Shown here: piece by piece, positions 1 to 8,068 of the stretch
Position numbering within the stretch: position 1 is the stretch's first letter
How the letters are laid out: each line of letters begins with the position of its first letter
The notes under the pieces: generated by a model
Databases searched by the model: none
What the model saw: only the letters and a program-made list of their open reading frames with translations
Told to the model about the DNA's origin: nothing
Assembly: GCA_028292435.1 (NCBI GenBank)
Contig: JAQGMI010000177.1
Location: 1 to 48,900, forward strand
Source: Betaproteobacteria bacterium
Lineage (GTDB): Bacteria > Pseudomonadota > Gammaproteobacteria > Burkholderiales > SG8-41
Length of the DNA: 48,900 nucleotides
Direction: 5' to 3'
Program-made: the position numbers and the translations under genes

Positions 1-276
1 GTCCTGTCGAAGCTGAAGCTGAAGGCGCAGTTTTTGCGCCCGCTTGCCATTAGTAATTTTTGTCGTAGTCATTTTCGCCGAGTTGTAGTGGCCTCACGAA
101 CCGGTCAGTTGCACGCTGCGTGCGAGGCGATAATCATTATATTTGCATCATCCGGATGATATGCATTCTACAGAAATTCGGCGCGCAGGCAAGGAGAGCG
201 GCCGCCGCTTGGACCATAGTGCCATCAAGGAGTCCTGCCGCTTTACTTATTCAAGCCAGTTGGCTAACGTTGAAAT
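1..276. other. Leading non-coding stretch
   Basis: No convincing gene was found in the first 276 bases. A short perfect hairpin (GGCGC at 24-28, GCGCC at 36-40, 7-nt T-rich loop) is visible. It has no T-run on its 3' side, so I do not call it a terminator. The stretch probably contains the promoter region of the radical SAM gene that follows, but I see no clear -35/-10 pair. Confidence 0.4.
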
Positions 277-1386
277 ATGCCGCTGCGTACCGTGAATCAT
301 GACCATGCCGCGCCGCGCAAAGGCCGCGGCGCCGCGACAAATCCGGAGGGCAGGTTTGAAAATACGGCGCGCGAAGCGGTGGACGACGGCTGGAATTCGG
401 ATCCGGACGACGACCTGCCCGCGCTGAAAACGCACGTCACGATTGAGAATGCGAAAAGCATCATTTCGCGCAACGCTTCGCCCGACGTGCCTTTTACACA
501 GTCGATCAATCCATACCGCGGCTGCGAGCACGGCTGCATATACTGTTATGCGCGGCCCAGCCACGCGTATCTCAACCTGTCGCCCGGCGTGGACTTCGAA
601 ACGAGGCTGTTCGCGAAAGTGAACGCCGCTGAATTGCTGCGCGCGGAGCTGGCCAAACCTGCCTATCAATGCGAACTGATCGCGTTAGGGGCGAATACCG
701 ATCCCTATCAGCCGATCGAGCGTGAATACCGGATCACGCGCGCGGTTCTCGAAGTGCTCTCCGAATGCGAGCATCCGGTCGGCATCGTCACCAAAAACGC
801 GATGATCGAGCGCGACCTCGATATCCTCGCGCCGATGGCGGAGAAAAATCTGGTCAACGTGTACATATCGGTCAACAATCTCGATCATGACCTTGCGCGG
901 CGGCTCGAGCCGCGATGTTCGGCGCCGGCGCGCCGCATGAAAACCATCGAGCGGCTCGCCGCGGCCGGCATTCCGGTCGGCGTGCTGGTGGCGCCGGTCA
1001 TCCCTTTTTTAACCGACCATGAAATCGAGCCCGTGCTCGAGGCCGCGTACGCCGCGGGCGCGCAAAGCGCCGGTTATGTGCTGATGCGCCTGCCATACGA
1101 GCTCAAAGACCTGTTCCGCAACTGGCTTGAGGTACACTACCCCTTGAAGGCGAAACACGTAATGAGCCGCGTGCACCAGATGCGCGGCGGCCGCGACAAC
1201 GATCCCGATTTCGGCAGCCGCATGACCGGCAACGGCGAATTCGCAACGTTGCTGCGCAAACGCTTTGACATCGCATGCAAGCGGTTCGGTTTTGACAGCG
1301 GCAAGCGGCATCGTTCGCCCGTAACAACGAGATTCAAGCCGCCCGCGGTGAAACGCGGCGGTGATACGCAACTCGCGCTGTTCTAG
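277..1386 (+). CDS. PA0069-family radical SAM protein
   Basis: A 369-residue radical SAM protein of the PA0069/Rv2578c type (SplB-like). The cluster motif CEHGCIYC gives the Cys triad C83-x3-C87-x2-C90, which binds a [4Fe-4S] cluster and SAM; it is followed by YARPSHAYL, typical of this family. The family is widespread in bacteria but its substrate is not established. About 50 hydrophilic residues precede the conserved part. No strong ribosome binding site precedes the ATG at 277, so the exact start is uncertain. It is followed after 29 bp by the amidohydrolase gene, which has its own strong RBS, so co-transcription is possible but a functional link is not evident. Confidence 0.88.
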   Translation: MPLRTVNHDHAAPRKGRGAATNPEGRFENTAREAVDDGWNSDPDDDLPALKTHVTIENAKSIISRNASPDVPFTQSINPYRGCEHGCIYCYARPSHAYLNLSPGVDFETRLFAKVNAAELLRAELAKPAYQCELIALGANTDPYQPIEREYRITRAVLEVLSECEHPVGIVTKNAMIERDLDILAPMAEKNLVNVYISVNNLDHDLARRLEPRCSAPARRMKTIERLAAAGIPVGVLVAPVIPFLTDHEIEPVLEAAYAAGAQSAGYVLMRLPYELKDLFRNWLEVHYPLKAKHVMSRVHQMRGGRDNDPDFGSRMTGNGEFATLLRKRFDIACKRFGFDSGKRHRSPVTTRFKPPAVKRGGDTQLALF

Positions 1387-1415
1387 CAGCGCTAAAAATA
1401 ACAAAGGAGGAGTGC

Positions 1416-2504
1416 ATGAGTATCGGACGACGGAAATTTCTCGCGGGGCTCGCTGCCGCGGGTGGCGGTCTGCTCGCGGGTTGCGCCGGTTCCGGCACGC
1501 CACGCGGGATGCGGGGCAATGCCCGCGTGATCGACGCGCATGCCCACTGGCATTCGCCTGAATTCGTCGCCTTGCTCGAAAAAGAGGGCGCTGCCAACGG
1601 CGCCAAAATGGGGCGCAATGCGCGCGGCCAGGTTACGTTCAATTTTCCGGGATATACGACGGTATTCCAGGAAGCCTATATGGATCCCGCGATTCGGCTC
1701 AAATACATGGATTCGACCGGCGTCGATATCCATGTGCTGTCGCTGACTTCACCGATGGTGTACTGGGCGCCGCCGGCGTTCGGGTTGAAGCTCGCGCAGG
1801 TCTACAACGATAGCCTTTCCACCGTGCATCTGCGCTACCCGAATCGCTTATACGGCCTGGTGACGCTGCCGATGCAAGCGCCGAACCTCGCCGTGCAGGA
1901 ACTGGACCGCGCGGCGAACCTGCCCGGTATGCGCGGCGTTTATCTCGCCACTCATGTGATGGGCAAAAACCTCGACGACAAATCGTTCTGGCCGGTGTAC
2001 GAGCGTTGCGAAGCGCTGGGTCTCACGGTGCTGCTGCACCCGGTGGATCCGGTCGGCGCTCAACGCATGCAGAGCTATTACCTGCGTAATTTTCTCGGCA
2101 ATCCGTACGACACCGGCATCGCCGCCGCGTCGCTGATGTTCGGCGGGGTGATGGACGCGTTTCCAAACCTGCAGGTGGTACTGCCGCATGCAGGCGGCAC
2201 TTTTCCCGCCCTGATCGGCCGGATGACGCATGGCTCGGCGGTGCGGCCGGAAACCAAACACATGACGAAGGCGCCGATGACGTATCTGCGCCGCTTTCAT
2301 TACGATACGATCAGCCACAGCCCGCAGATCATGGGCGACATCATTCGCATGGTCGGGGTCGACCGCGTGGTGATGGGCACCGATCACCCGGCCGACATGA
2401 GCCTCGAGCGTCCGATCGAATTCGTCGACAGCATTCCGCAGTTGTCGAACTACGAGCGCGAACTCATTCTCGGCGGCAACTCCGCCAGGTTACTCAAGAT
2501 CTAG
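1416..2504 (+). CDS. Amidohydrolase family protein (ACMSD-like), Tat/lipoprotein signal
   Basis: A 362-residue amidohydrolase of the aminocarboxymuconate-semialdehyde decarboxylase-like group. The N-terminus has a twin-arginine motif (GRRKFLAG) and then a lipobox (LLAGC, Cys23), so it is probably exported and possibly lipid-anchored. Metal ligands expected for the TIM barrel are visible: the H42-x-H44 pair in DAHAHW, later HP in LLHPVDP, H in LPHAGGTF and D in MGTDHP. AAAGGAGGAG lies just before the ATG at 1416. It lies 18 bp before a Bug receptor gene, a pairing common in betaproteobacterial catabolic loci where the receptor may capture the substrate. The substrate cannot be read from sequence. 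Confidence 0.87.
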   Translation: MSIGRRKFLAGLAAAGGGLLAGCAGSGTPRGMRGNARVIDAHAHWHSPEFVALLEKEGAANGAKMGRNARGQVTFNFPGYTTVFQEAYMDPAIRLKYMDSTGVDIHVLSLTSPMVYWAPPAFGLKLAQVYNDSLSTVHLRYPNRLYGLVTLPMQAPNLAVQELDRAANLPGMRGVYLATHVMGKNLDDKSFWPVYERCEALGLTVLLHPVDPVGAQRMQSYYLRNFLGNPYDTGIAAASLMFGGVMDAFPNLQVVLPHAGGTFPALIGRMTHGSAVRPETKHMTKAPMTYLRRFHYDTISHSPQIMGDIIRMVGVDRVVMGTDHPADMSLERPIEFVDSIPQLSNYERELILGGNSARLLKI

Positions 2505-2522
2505 CATCGAAGGAGCGGGCAC

Positions 2523-3485
2523 ATGAAACAGATATCAGTCATCGCGGCGATCGGTTTGGCCCTGGGGTTTTGCTCTGCACACGCCGCCGACACTTATCCG
2601 AGCCGTCCGATCCGGCTGATTACGCCAGCCGCCCCCGGCGGCACGACTGACTTTCTCGCAAGACTCGTCGGCGCGAAGCTTGGCGAAGCGCTCAAGCAGC
2701 AAGTGGTCGTCGACAATCGCGCGAGCGCGTCCGGCGTCGTAGCCGCGGACATCACCGCGCATTCGCCGCCCGACGGGTATACGCTGATCGTGGTTTATCA
2801 CCAGCACACGGTGAACGCCGCATTGAATCCGAACCTGCCGTACAAGGTGCTCGACGATTTCACGCCAATCACGCAAATGACGGCGGCCGGCTTGCTGCTG
2901 CTCGTCAATCCGTCGTCGCCGGCGAAGACGCTCAAGGAATTCGTCGAGTGGACGAAAACTTATAAAGGGCCGCTCAATTTCGGTTCGGCCGGTATCGGCA
3001 GCGGCGGTCATCTCGCGGGTGAACTCTACAACCTGATGGCGGGCGTGAAAGCGCAGCACATTCCGTACAAAGGCACGGGACCCGCATTGATCGATCTCAT
3101 CGGCGGCCAGTACCAGTACAACTTCGCGGGCATGGCGGGTGCCGTGCCGATGATGAGATCGGGCAAGCTGCGCGGTATCGCAGTGACGGCGCCCAAGCGG
3201 CTCGCCGCGCTGCCCGACCTTCCGGCAATGTCGGAAGTGCTGCCTGGCTTTGAGATCGTCGGCTGGTATGGCGTGTTCGGCCCGGCGAAATTGCCGAAGC
3301 CGATCGTCACGAAATTGCACGATGAAATCGTGAAAATTCTGCAGCGTCCTGACGTCAAAGACATCATCGCCGGCGACGGCGCCGAGCCGGTCGGCAACAC
3401 GCCGGAGGAATTTCGTAAATTTCTCGATGCTGATGTCGCAAAGTGGGCGAAGCTCGTGAAAGAAAGTGGCGCGAAGCTCAATTGA
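2523..3485 (+). CDS. Bug-family tripartite tricarboxylate transporter substrate-binding protein
   Basis: A 320-residue periplasmic receptor of the Bug (Bordetella uptake gene) family. It has a cleavable signal peptide of about 21 residues ending in AHA-AD, followed by the family signature YPSRPIRLITP and PGGTTD. Later family segments include DNRASASG, PPDGYTL, PYKGTGPAL and LPAMSE. Length is normal for the family. Such proteins bind carboxylates or aromatic acids for TctA/TctB membrane partners, but no TctAB genes lie in this window. An RBS (GAAGGAG) precedes the ATG. It is probably co-transcribed with the amidohydrolase upstream and the flavin oxidoreductase downstream. Confidence 0.93.
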   Translation: MKQISVIAAIGLALGFCSAHAADTYPSRPIRLITPAAPGGTTDFLARLVGAKLGEALKQQVVVDNRASASGVVAADITAHSPPDGYTLIVVYHQHTVNAALNPNLPYKVLDDFTPITQMTAAGLLLLVNPSSPAKTLKEFVEWTKTYKGPLNFGSAGIGSGGHLAGELYNLMAGVKAQHIPYKGTGPALIDLIGGQYQYNFAGMAGAVPMMRSGKLRGIAVTAPKRLAALPDLPAMSEVLPGFEIVGWYGVFGPAKLPKPIVTKLHDEIVKILQRPDVKDIIAGDGAEPVGNTPEEFRKFLDADVAKWAKLVKESGAKLN

Positions 3486-3524
3486 ATTCCGTCCATCGGC
3501 AACCGGCACTGCGATCGAATCGAT

Positions 3525-4538
3525 TTGAAGCTTAGCGTCCTCGACCAGTCGCCGATCATCAGCGGCCATACGGCCGCGCAGGCGGTCGCTGAAACCATCA
3601 AGCTCGCGCAGGCGGCGGAAGAGCTTGGTTATTACCGTTACTGGCTAGCCGAGCACCATGCGCTACAGGCGCTCGCCGACCCCTGTCCGGAAATTCTTGT
3701 CACGCGAGTCGCCTCGGCAACGTCAAAGATCCGCGTCGGCACCGGCGGCATCCTGCTGCCTTATTACAGCCCGCTCAAAATCGCCGAACAGTTTCGCATG
3801 CTCGAAGCCCTGTTCCCGCAACGCATCGACCTGGGCCTTGGCCGCGCGCCCGGCGGCGACCAGACCACCGCCATGGCGATGGGCGAGGGGCGCTATCCGA
3901 GCGCCGATAATTTTCCCGAGCACGTGCAGTACCTCGTCGCCTATCTGGACGACGCAATGCCGGAAGGTCATCCATTTGCGCGGGTAAAGGCGCAACCGAT
4001 GGGACCGACGGCGCCCGAGGTGTGGCTGCTCGGATCGTCGGACTATAGCGGCGCGCTGGCGGCGCAGCTTGGTTTGCGGTTCGCGTTCGCACATTTCATC
4101 AGCGCCGACGGCGGCGACAGCGTGATGCGCGATTACAAACGCAAGTTCCAGTCGTCGGCACGCGAATCCGAAGCCCATGCGCTGCTGACCGTTTTCGTCA
4201 TTTGCGCCGACAGCGACGCCGAAGCCGAGCGGCGCGCGGTGAGCGTCGATCTGCGGCGGCTCAACATGGATTACGGGATCAACACGCCAGTGCCGAACCA
4301 GCACGAAGCAGAGACGCGGTCATACACAGAAGTGGAAAAACAGCGCATCGCCTATCATCGCCGCCGCGTCGTCATCGGCAAGCCGGAGACGGTCAGGGCG
4401 AAACTGCTCGCGCTCGCCGCTCAGTTTGAAGCGGATGAACTGATGGTGATCACGATCACCGGGGATTACCGCACGCGGCTAGCGTCCTACGCGCTGCTGG
4501 CCGGGGCTTTTGAGCTTAACAAAGCGGGTGGCGCGTAA
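3525..4538 (+). CDS. LLM-class flavin-dependent oxidoreductase (MsnO8-like)
   Basis: A 337-residue luciferase-like monooxygenase of the group often annotated MsnO8. The start is a TTG at 3525, giving the family N-terminus LKLSVLDQSPI. Conserved segments include YRYWLAEHHA, RVGTGGILLPYYSPLKIAEQFRMLE and DLGLGRAPGGD, which form the F420/FMN-type TIM barrel. It follows the Bug receptor after 39 bp on the same strand, so an operon with the amidohydrolase and receptor is plausible. The substrate is unknown; members use FMNH2 supplied by a separate reductase. The non-ATG start is the least certain part of the call. Confidence 0.88.
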   Translation: MKLSVLDQSPIISGHTAAQAVAETIKLAQAAEELGYYRYWLAEHHALQALADPCPEILVTRVASATSKIRVGTGGILLPYYSPLKIAEQFRMLEALFPQRIDLGLGRAPGGDQTTAMAMGEGRYPSADNFPEHVQYLVAYLDDAMPEGHPFARVKAQPMGPTAPEVWLLGSSDYSGALAAQLGLRFAFAHFISADGGDSVMRDYKRKFQSSARESEAHALLTVFVICADSDAEAERRAVSVDLRRLNMDYGINTPVPNQHEAETRSYTEVEKQRIAYHRRRVVIGKPETVRAKLLALAAQFEADELMVITITGDYRTRLASYALLAGAFELNKAGGA

Positions 4539-4620
4539 GGTTGCCTGCAGCTGACCGGTCGTGAATAATGAATTACCCGCCATCAATTCGACGGGTCAAC
4601 CAACCACCGGGGAAGAGGCC

Positions 4621-4986
4621 ATGAAGAAACTGATAGCCATAATTTGTTTTATGTTTGCGCTGACGCCTTTTGCGTACGCACAGGACAAAGCCAAGACCGA
4701 CGACAAGAAGGCGGCGCCTGCGGCCGAGAAAGCGAAAAAGGAACCGACCGAAAAGCAAAAAGCGCAGCAGGAGCGCATGAAGTCATGCAACGACAAGGCG
4801 ACCGAAAAAAAGGGTGACGATCGCAAGAAATTCATGAGTTCCTGCCTTAAAGGCGAAGACGCAGGCGCCTCCGACAAGCAGAAAGCGCAGCAGAATAAAA
4901 TGAAGTCATGCAACAAGGACGCCGGCGACAAGAAGCTCAAAGGCGACGATCGCAAGAAGTTCATGAGCGACTGCCTCAAAGGCTGA
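4621..4986 (+). CDS. PsiF-repeat secreted protein
   Basis: A 121-residue protein with a signal peptide (MKKLIAIICFMFAL...AYAQ) and two PsiF-type repeats. Each repeat reads KxKAQQxxMKSCNxxA...GDDRKKFMSxCLKG, at about residues 45-79 and 85-121. The two Cys in each repeat (KSCN and SxCLKG) suggest a disulfide per repeat in the periplasm. A very Lys/Ala-rich linker precedes them. PsiF is a phosphate-starvation-inducible protein of unknown function in E. coli. I chose the ATG at 4621 because GGGGAAGAGG precedes it and it begins the signal peptide; an upstream in-frame GTG at 4561 would bury it. Confidence 0.88.
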   Translation: MKKLIAIICFMFALTPFAYAQDKAKTDDKKAAPAAEKAKKEPTEKQKAQQERMKSCNDKATEKKGDDRKKFMSSCLKGEDAGASDKQKAQQNKMKSCNKDAGDKKLKGDDRKKFMSDCLKG

Positions 4987-5078
4987 CGATTGGCGCCGCG
5001 GCAAGGCGCATAGGACACTCGGGGTGCACCGGCTCAATCAGCTTCGTGCGCCCCGTTTGTTTTTTAGCGTCGGAATTT

Positions 5079-5891
5079 ATGCGTCGAGCGGCGGGTCAGG
5101 CCAATTGCGATGAACGACATTCTGCCGTTGGTCGTTCGCGTTTACCTGCGTTCGCTGCAGGCAGCCTTGTTCTGCTAACCGGACTGCTGTGTTTCATGGT
5201 CAATCCCGAAGCGGCGGGCCCCGATGCTTACGCACTGCAGCGCAAGGCGATGGTCGGCACGATCGAGTCTATCGTGCATGAAACAGCGGCCGAAACCGGA
5301 CGCAGTCAGTTACAGAAGCGCGTTCTGACGGCAATGGACAAAGTGCCGCGGCACCTCTTCGTGCCGCCCGACCAGCGAGCTTTTTCGTATGCGAACCGTC
5401 CCTTGCCGATCGGCAACGGCCAGACCATCTCGCAGCCTTTCATGGTTGCGCTGATGACGGATCTGCTCGACTTGAAGGCGACCGATCGCGTACTCGAAAT
5501 CGGCACCGGCTGCGGTTATCAGACGGCGGTGCTCGCGGAGCTCGCGCGCGAGGTGTTCACGATTGAAATCGTGCCGCCGCTCGCGACAGAGGCGGCCGCG
5601 CGATTCGCCGAGCTTAACTTCCGCAATGTCACCGCGCGGACCGGCGACGGGTACGCAGGCTGGCATGAACGCGCGCCTTTTGATGCAATCATCGTCACCG
5701 CCGCGGCGACCGAAGTGCCGCCCGCTTTGACCGGGCAGCTAAAGCCCGGCGGCAAGCTCGTCATTCCGGTCGGTCATGCATGGGGCTCACAATCATTGCT
5801 GGTGATAGAGAAAGATACGAATGGCAGCCTCAGCACGCGTAATGCGCTTGGCGTGCGGTTTGTGCCGCTGACGCGCGAAAAACAGCAGTAA
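5079..5891 (+). CDS. Protein-L-isoaspartate O-methyltransferase-like, membrane-anchored or exported
   Basis: A PCMT-family methyltransferase of about 270 residues from the ATG at 5079. The SAM-binding motif LEIGTGCGYQTAVLAEL and family segments PRHLFVPP, ANRPLPIGNGQTISQP and DAIIVTAAA are clear. The enzyme methylates L-isoaspartyl residues of damaged proteins. A hydrophobic stretch (LPAFAAGSLVLLTGLLCFMV) precedes the catalytic domain. It looks like a signal anchor or signal peptide, unlike the usual cytosolic Pcm. The reading frame is open further upstream to 4908, but that part overlaps the PsiF gene and lacks conserved sequence. A start at 5197, leaving out the hydrophobic segment, is the alternative. 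Confidence 0.87.
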   Translation: MRRAAGQANCDERHSAVGRSRLPAFAAGSLVLLTGLLCFMVNPEAAGPDAYALQRKAMVGTIESIVHETAAETGRSQLQKRVLTAMDKVPRHLFVPPDQRAFSYANRPLPIGNGQTISQPFMVALMTDLLDLKATDRVLEIGTGCGYQTAVLAELAREVFTIEIVPPLATEAAARFAELNFRNVTARTGDGYAGWHERAPFDAIIVTAAATEVPPALTGQLKPGGKLVIPVGHAWGSQSLLVIEKDTNGSLSTRNALGVRFVPLTREKQQ

Positions 5892-5998
5892 CCTGCCGCA
5901 GGCTGCCGCACGCCTACACGAAAACCCCACGCGCGCCGACAGAGTATCGACGGGTGTTCGCTTAGACTTGCAGCAAATCTTCAGCCGGAGATCGTTCA

Positions 5999-6325
5999 AT
6001 GAATACTCGCCTCGCGTTCGCGCTCGTTGCGTTGGCATCGATTACGACGTCGGCGTTCGCGCAGGATGTCAACAATCCAACCGGTTCGCCGCTGGATCGT
6101 CCGCAAGGTCCGCCGAGTCAACCCGCGATCATGACGTCCGGCGCGCCTGCAGTTGGTAGTCCGCCGAGCGCCGATCCTAACGCACCGCTGGAAGGCAGGG
6201 CGACGACCACGCCTTCTGCGGCACGCCCGCCAAAAACCGATCGCGGAACAGCAAGTAACGCTCCTGCACGCAAGCAAGAATCGGCTATCAACCCTTCAAC
6301 CGGATCCGACGCCGGGGGACGATAG
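5999..6325 (+). CDS. Small secreted Pro/Ala/Ser-rich hypothetical protein
   Basis: A 108-residue protein not recognised as a family. It begins with a good signal peptide (MNTRLAFALVALASITTSAFA, cleavage before QD), preceded by CCGGAGATCGTTCA as RBS. The mature part is low complexity, rich in Pro, Ala, Ser, Gly and Asn, with no Cys and no predictable fold. It is likely periplasmic and disordered. The signal peptide, RBS and codon usage make it a likely real gene; the function cannot be inferred. Confidence 0.65.
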   Translation: MNTRLAFALVALASITTSAFAQDVNNPTGSPLDRPQGPPSQPAIMTSGAPAVGSPPSADPNAPLEGRATTTPSAARPPKTDRGTASNAPARKQESAINPSTGSDAGGR

Positions 6326-6347
6326 CACTGCGCGTAAACGCAACAGC

Positions 6348-6557
6348 TTAGAAGCGGCCTTTGGATCTGTCGCGCTGCCGCTGCTGGCCCTCGTCAGGCG
6401 CGCGCTGCCGGCGCTTCGCCGCCAACTGATGTCCGGTCTGGTGCTTTTCCGGTTCTTCGTTTTGTGGCTGCTCCGGATCGGGGTCTTGCTGTTTTTGCTG
6501 ATCGAGCGAATCGGGCTCGGGCTGCTTTTTACTCGGCGGCTTTTTAAGTTGGTCCAT
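6348..6557 (-). CDS. Hypothetical small charged Pro/Gln-rich protein
   Basis: A possible minus-strand gene of 69 residues from the ATG at 6557 (three residues more from 6566). It is almost entirely hydrophilic: Gln, Pro, Glu, Lys and Arg dominate and no hydrophobic segment or Cys is present, suggesting an intrinsically disordered protein. The ribosome binding site is weak (GGA about nine bases before the ATG). Overlapping open frames on the plus strand (to 6641) look worse in composition. I cannot name a family. It is placed convergent to the secreted protein gene and divergent from the selenoprotein gene. Confidence 0.4.
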   Translation of the reverse strand: MDQLKKPPSKKQPEPDSLDQQKQQDPDPEQPQNEEPEKHQTGHQLAAKRRQRAPDEGQQRQRDRSKGRF

Positions 6558-6744
6558 GGTGAGCATTCCGTGTTGAGAGACTGTTCAATATGGTCAACGT
6601 GCGACTGGGAGGCGAGCAGTCGAAGTCCCATTCCAATATAGGATTCGACCGACAAGACGCCGCGGCCGAGGACCCTTTCATGTGGTTCGGCCGCGTTTGA
6701 GGCAGAATAGCGGTTCCCTAAGCCCGATTGTCCGGAGTAAGCCA

Positions 6745-7515
6745 ATGGAAGCCTCGACCGATAAATACATGTATTTCACCCAGCCCGGGTGAAGCAGCTG
6801 CCTTAGAACGAAAGAGTTTCTTTCGAAAAATGGTGTCGACATGGTCGTCATCGACGTCTTGAACGACGCCGGCGGCCGTGAACTGCTGCTCAACAAGTAT
6901 GGCCTGCGCAAAGTGCCGGTGCTCGCCAAAGGCGACCAGTACGCGTTCGGGCAGATGCTCGACCCCTTCGCCAAGCTGGCGGGGCTGCCGATGCCCGGGC
7001 TTAACCGGTTATCGCCCGAACAGCTGTATAAGAAATACGAAATGATTTTTGCCGCCGCGCAGCGGTATGCGCCTCAGTTTCCGCCCGCCCGCTTTCTCGA
7101 GCGGGTGATTCCGCACCGCGAGCGAGTAATTCGCACGCTGTGTTACCACGTGTTCAGGATCGGCGAAGCGTTTCTCGAAACGTGGGACGGCGCCGAGTAC
7201 TCGGTCAAGATCGCGGACAACGAACCGCCGGATTCGATGAAAAGCGGCGACGATATCGCGCGTTATGGCGCCGGCGTATGGCAGCGTTATGAGACTTGGT
7301 GGCAAAAGCTGGAGGACCGCAAGCTGTCACGCGTGCTGAAGACCTACTACGGCGATACGGTCGCGCATCAGGTGTTCGAGCGGGTAACCTGGCATTCAGG
7401 CCAGCATTGCCGGCAGCTCATAGCGGTGCTCGAGGGCATGGGGATCGCGCCCGACGGCCCGCTTGGCGCTACCGATTTCGCCGGCCTGCCGATGCCCGAG
7501 CGGCTGTGGGAGTGA
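6745..7515 (+). CDS. Predicted selenoprotein: glutaredoxin-DinB fusion with in-frame UGA (UxxC)
   Basis: A continuous frame from the ATG at 6745 (RBS GGAG at 6734-6737) encodes 256 residues if the TGA at 6790-6792 is read through. Residues 1-81 form a complete glutaredoxin fold: a beta strand (YMYFTQPG), the redox site Sec16-Ser-Ser-Cys19, a helix (LRTKEFLSKNG), then RKVPVL with the cis-Pro at 58 and a GxxxAFGQ end. The TGA replaces exactly the N-terminal redox Cys. Residues about 115-256 form a DinB-like four-helix domain with candidate metal ligands H135, H217 and H221 (HSGQH). Several DinB-fold proteins are thiol transferases, so the fusion may be a thiol-dependent redox enzyme. The alternative start at 6841 lacks an RBS and would delete the redox site. 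A nonsense mutation or sequencing error is the main alternative. Confidence 0.8.
6790..6792 (+). other. Candidate selenocysteine codon (UGA)
   Basis: This in-frame TGA sits between TQPG and SSC in the glutaredoxin domain. The coding frame is conserved without shift on both sides, and downstream sequence keeps glutaredoxin character for 60 codons before the DinB domain. The site is the catalytic Cys position of CxxC, the usual place for Sec in thioredoxin-fold selenoproteins. Confidence 0.75.
6799..6835 (+). promoter_or_regulatory. Candidate bacterial SECIS element
   Basis: CGAAAG (6809-6814) and CTTTCG (6820-6825) form a perfect 6-bp stem closed by the 5-nt loop AGTTT, with G at the second loop position. 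The loop begins 22 nt after the UGA. Bacterial SECIS elements are described as a short stem with a small loop carrying a G in the first two positions, roughly 16-37 nt from UGA, so the fit is good. Weaker pairing (C6801-C6802 with G6832-G6833) could extend the base through an internal loop. It lies within the coding sequence, as bacterial elements do. Confidence 0.65.
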
Positions 7516-7582
7516 AATAGCGCTTCGTTCCGGCGTCCGGTTTAATCGCACATAACGCTTCAAACTCATGGGAGATTTGCTG

Positions 7583-8029
7583 ATGAGTAATACTCTGTTT
7601 CACTTTTCTGTCGCGGTCAACGATCTGGATCGCGCACGCAAATTTTACGGCGACATGCTGCAATGTCCGGAGGGCCGCCGCGTCAAGGGCCGTCTCGACT
7701 TCAATTTTTTTGGTCATCACATCGTCGCGCACCTGGCCCCCGACGAAGCGATCGGCGATAAGGGCCGAAAAATCGGCGGTGCGCTGGCGACACCGCTGCG
7801 TCACTTTGGCGTTGTGATGACGCTCGAGGATTTCCAAAAGGCGGCCGCCCGTCTCGAGCAAGCGGGTGCGCACTGGATCAACAAGCCGAGCGTCACTCAG
7901 AAAGGCACGGTCCGCGAGCAGATGCTCATGACGGTCAGCGACGAGTGCGGTAATGCAATTGAATTCAAGGGATTAAGCATGATTACGGACGTCTATGCCG
8001 TACGTGAAAACGAAACGATATCGGCCTGA
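7583..8029 (+). CDS. VOC family protein (glyoxalase/bleomycin resistance fold)
   Basis: A 148-residue vicinal-oxygen-chelate protein. It has the family opening FHFSVAVNDLDRARKFYGDMLQC, a mid region FFGHHIVAHLAP and the closing SDECGNAIEFKG. The possible metal ligands are His in FHFSV, His in HHIVAHL and Glu in NAIEFKG. The start at 7583 is preferred over the ATG at 7568 because GGGAG lies at the right distance before it. Members range from dioxygenases to glutathione-dependent lyases, so the reaction is open. It lies 67 bp after the predicted selenoprotein on the same strand. Confidence 0.88.
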   Translation: MSNTLFHFSVAVNDLDRARKFYGDMLQCPEGRRVKGRLDFNFFGHHIVAHLAPDEAIGDKGRKIGGALATPLRHFGVVMTLEDFQKAAARLEQAGAHWINKPSVTQKGTVREQMLMTVSDECGNAIEFKGLSMITDVYAVRENETISA

Positions 8030-8068
8030 TAAAATAGACAAATAAGCTGGTAACTGGAGGAGTTGCAA

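Noticed and set aside
6841..7515. Start of the glutaredoxin-DinB gene at the ATG at 6841
   Set aside because: No RBS precedes it, and it would cut the glutaredoxin fold in half. Upstream codons in the same frame, through the TGA, complete the fold and reach an ATG with GGAG.
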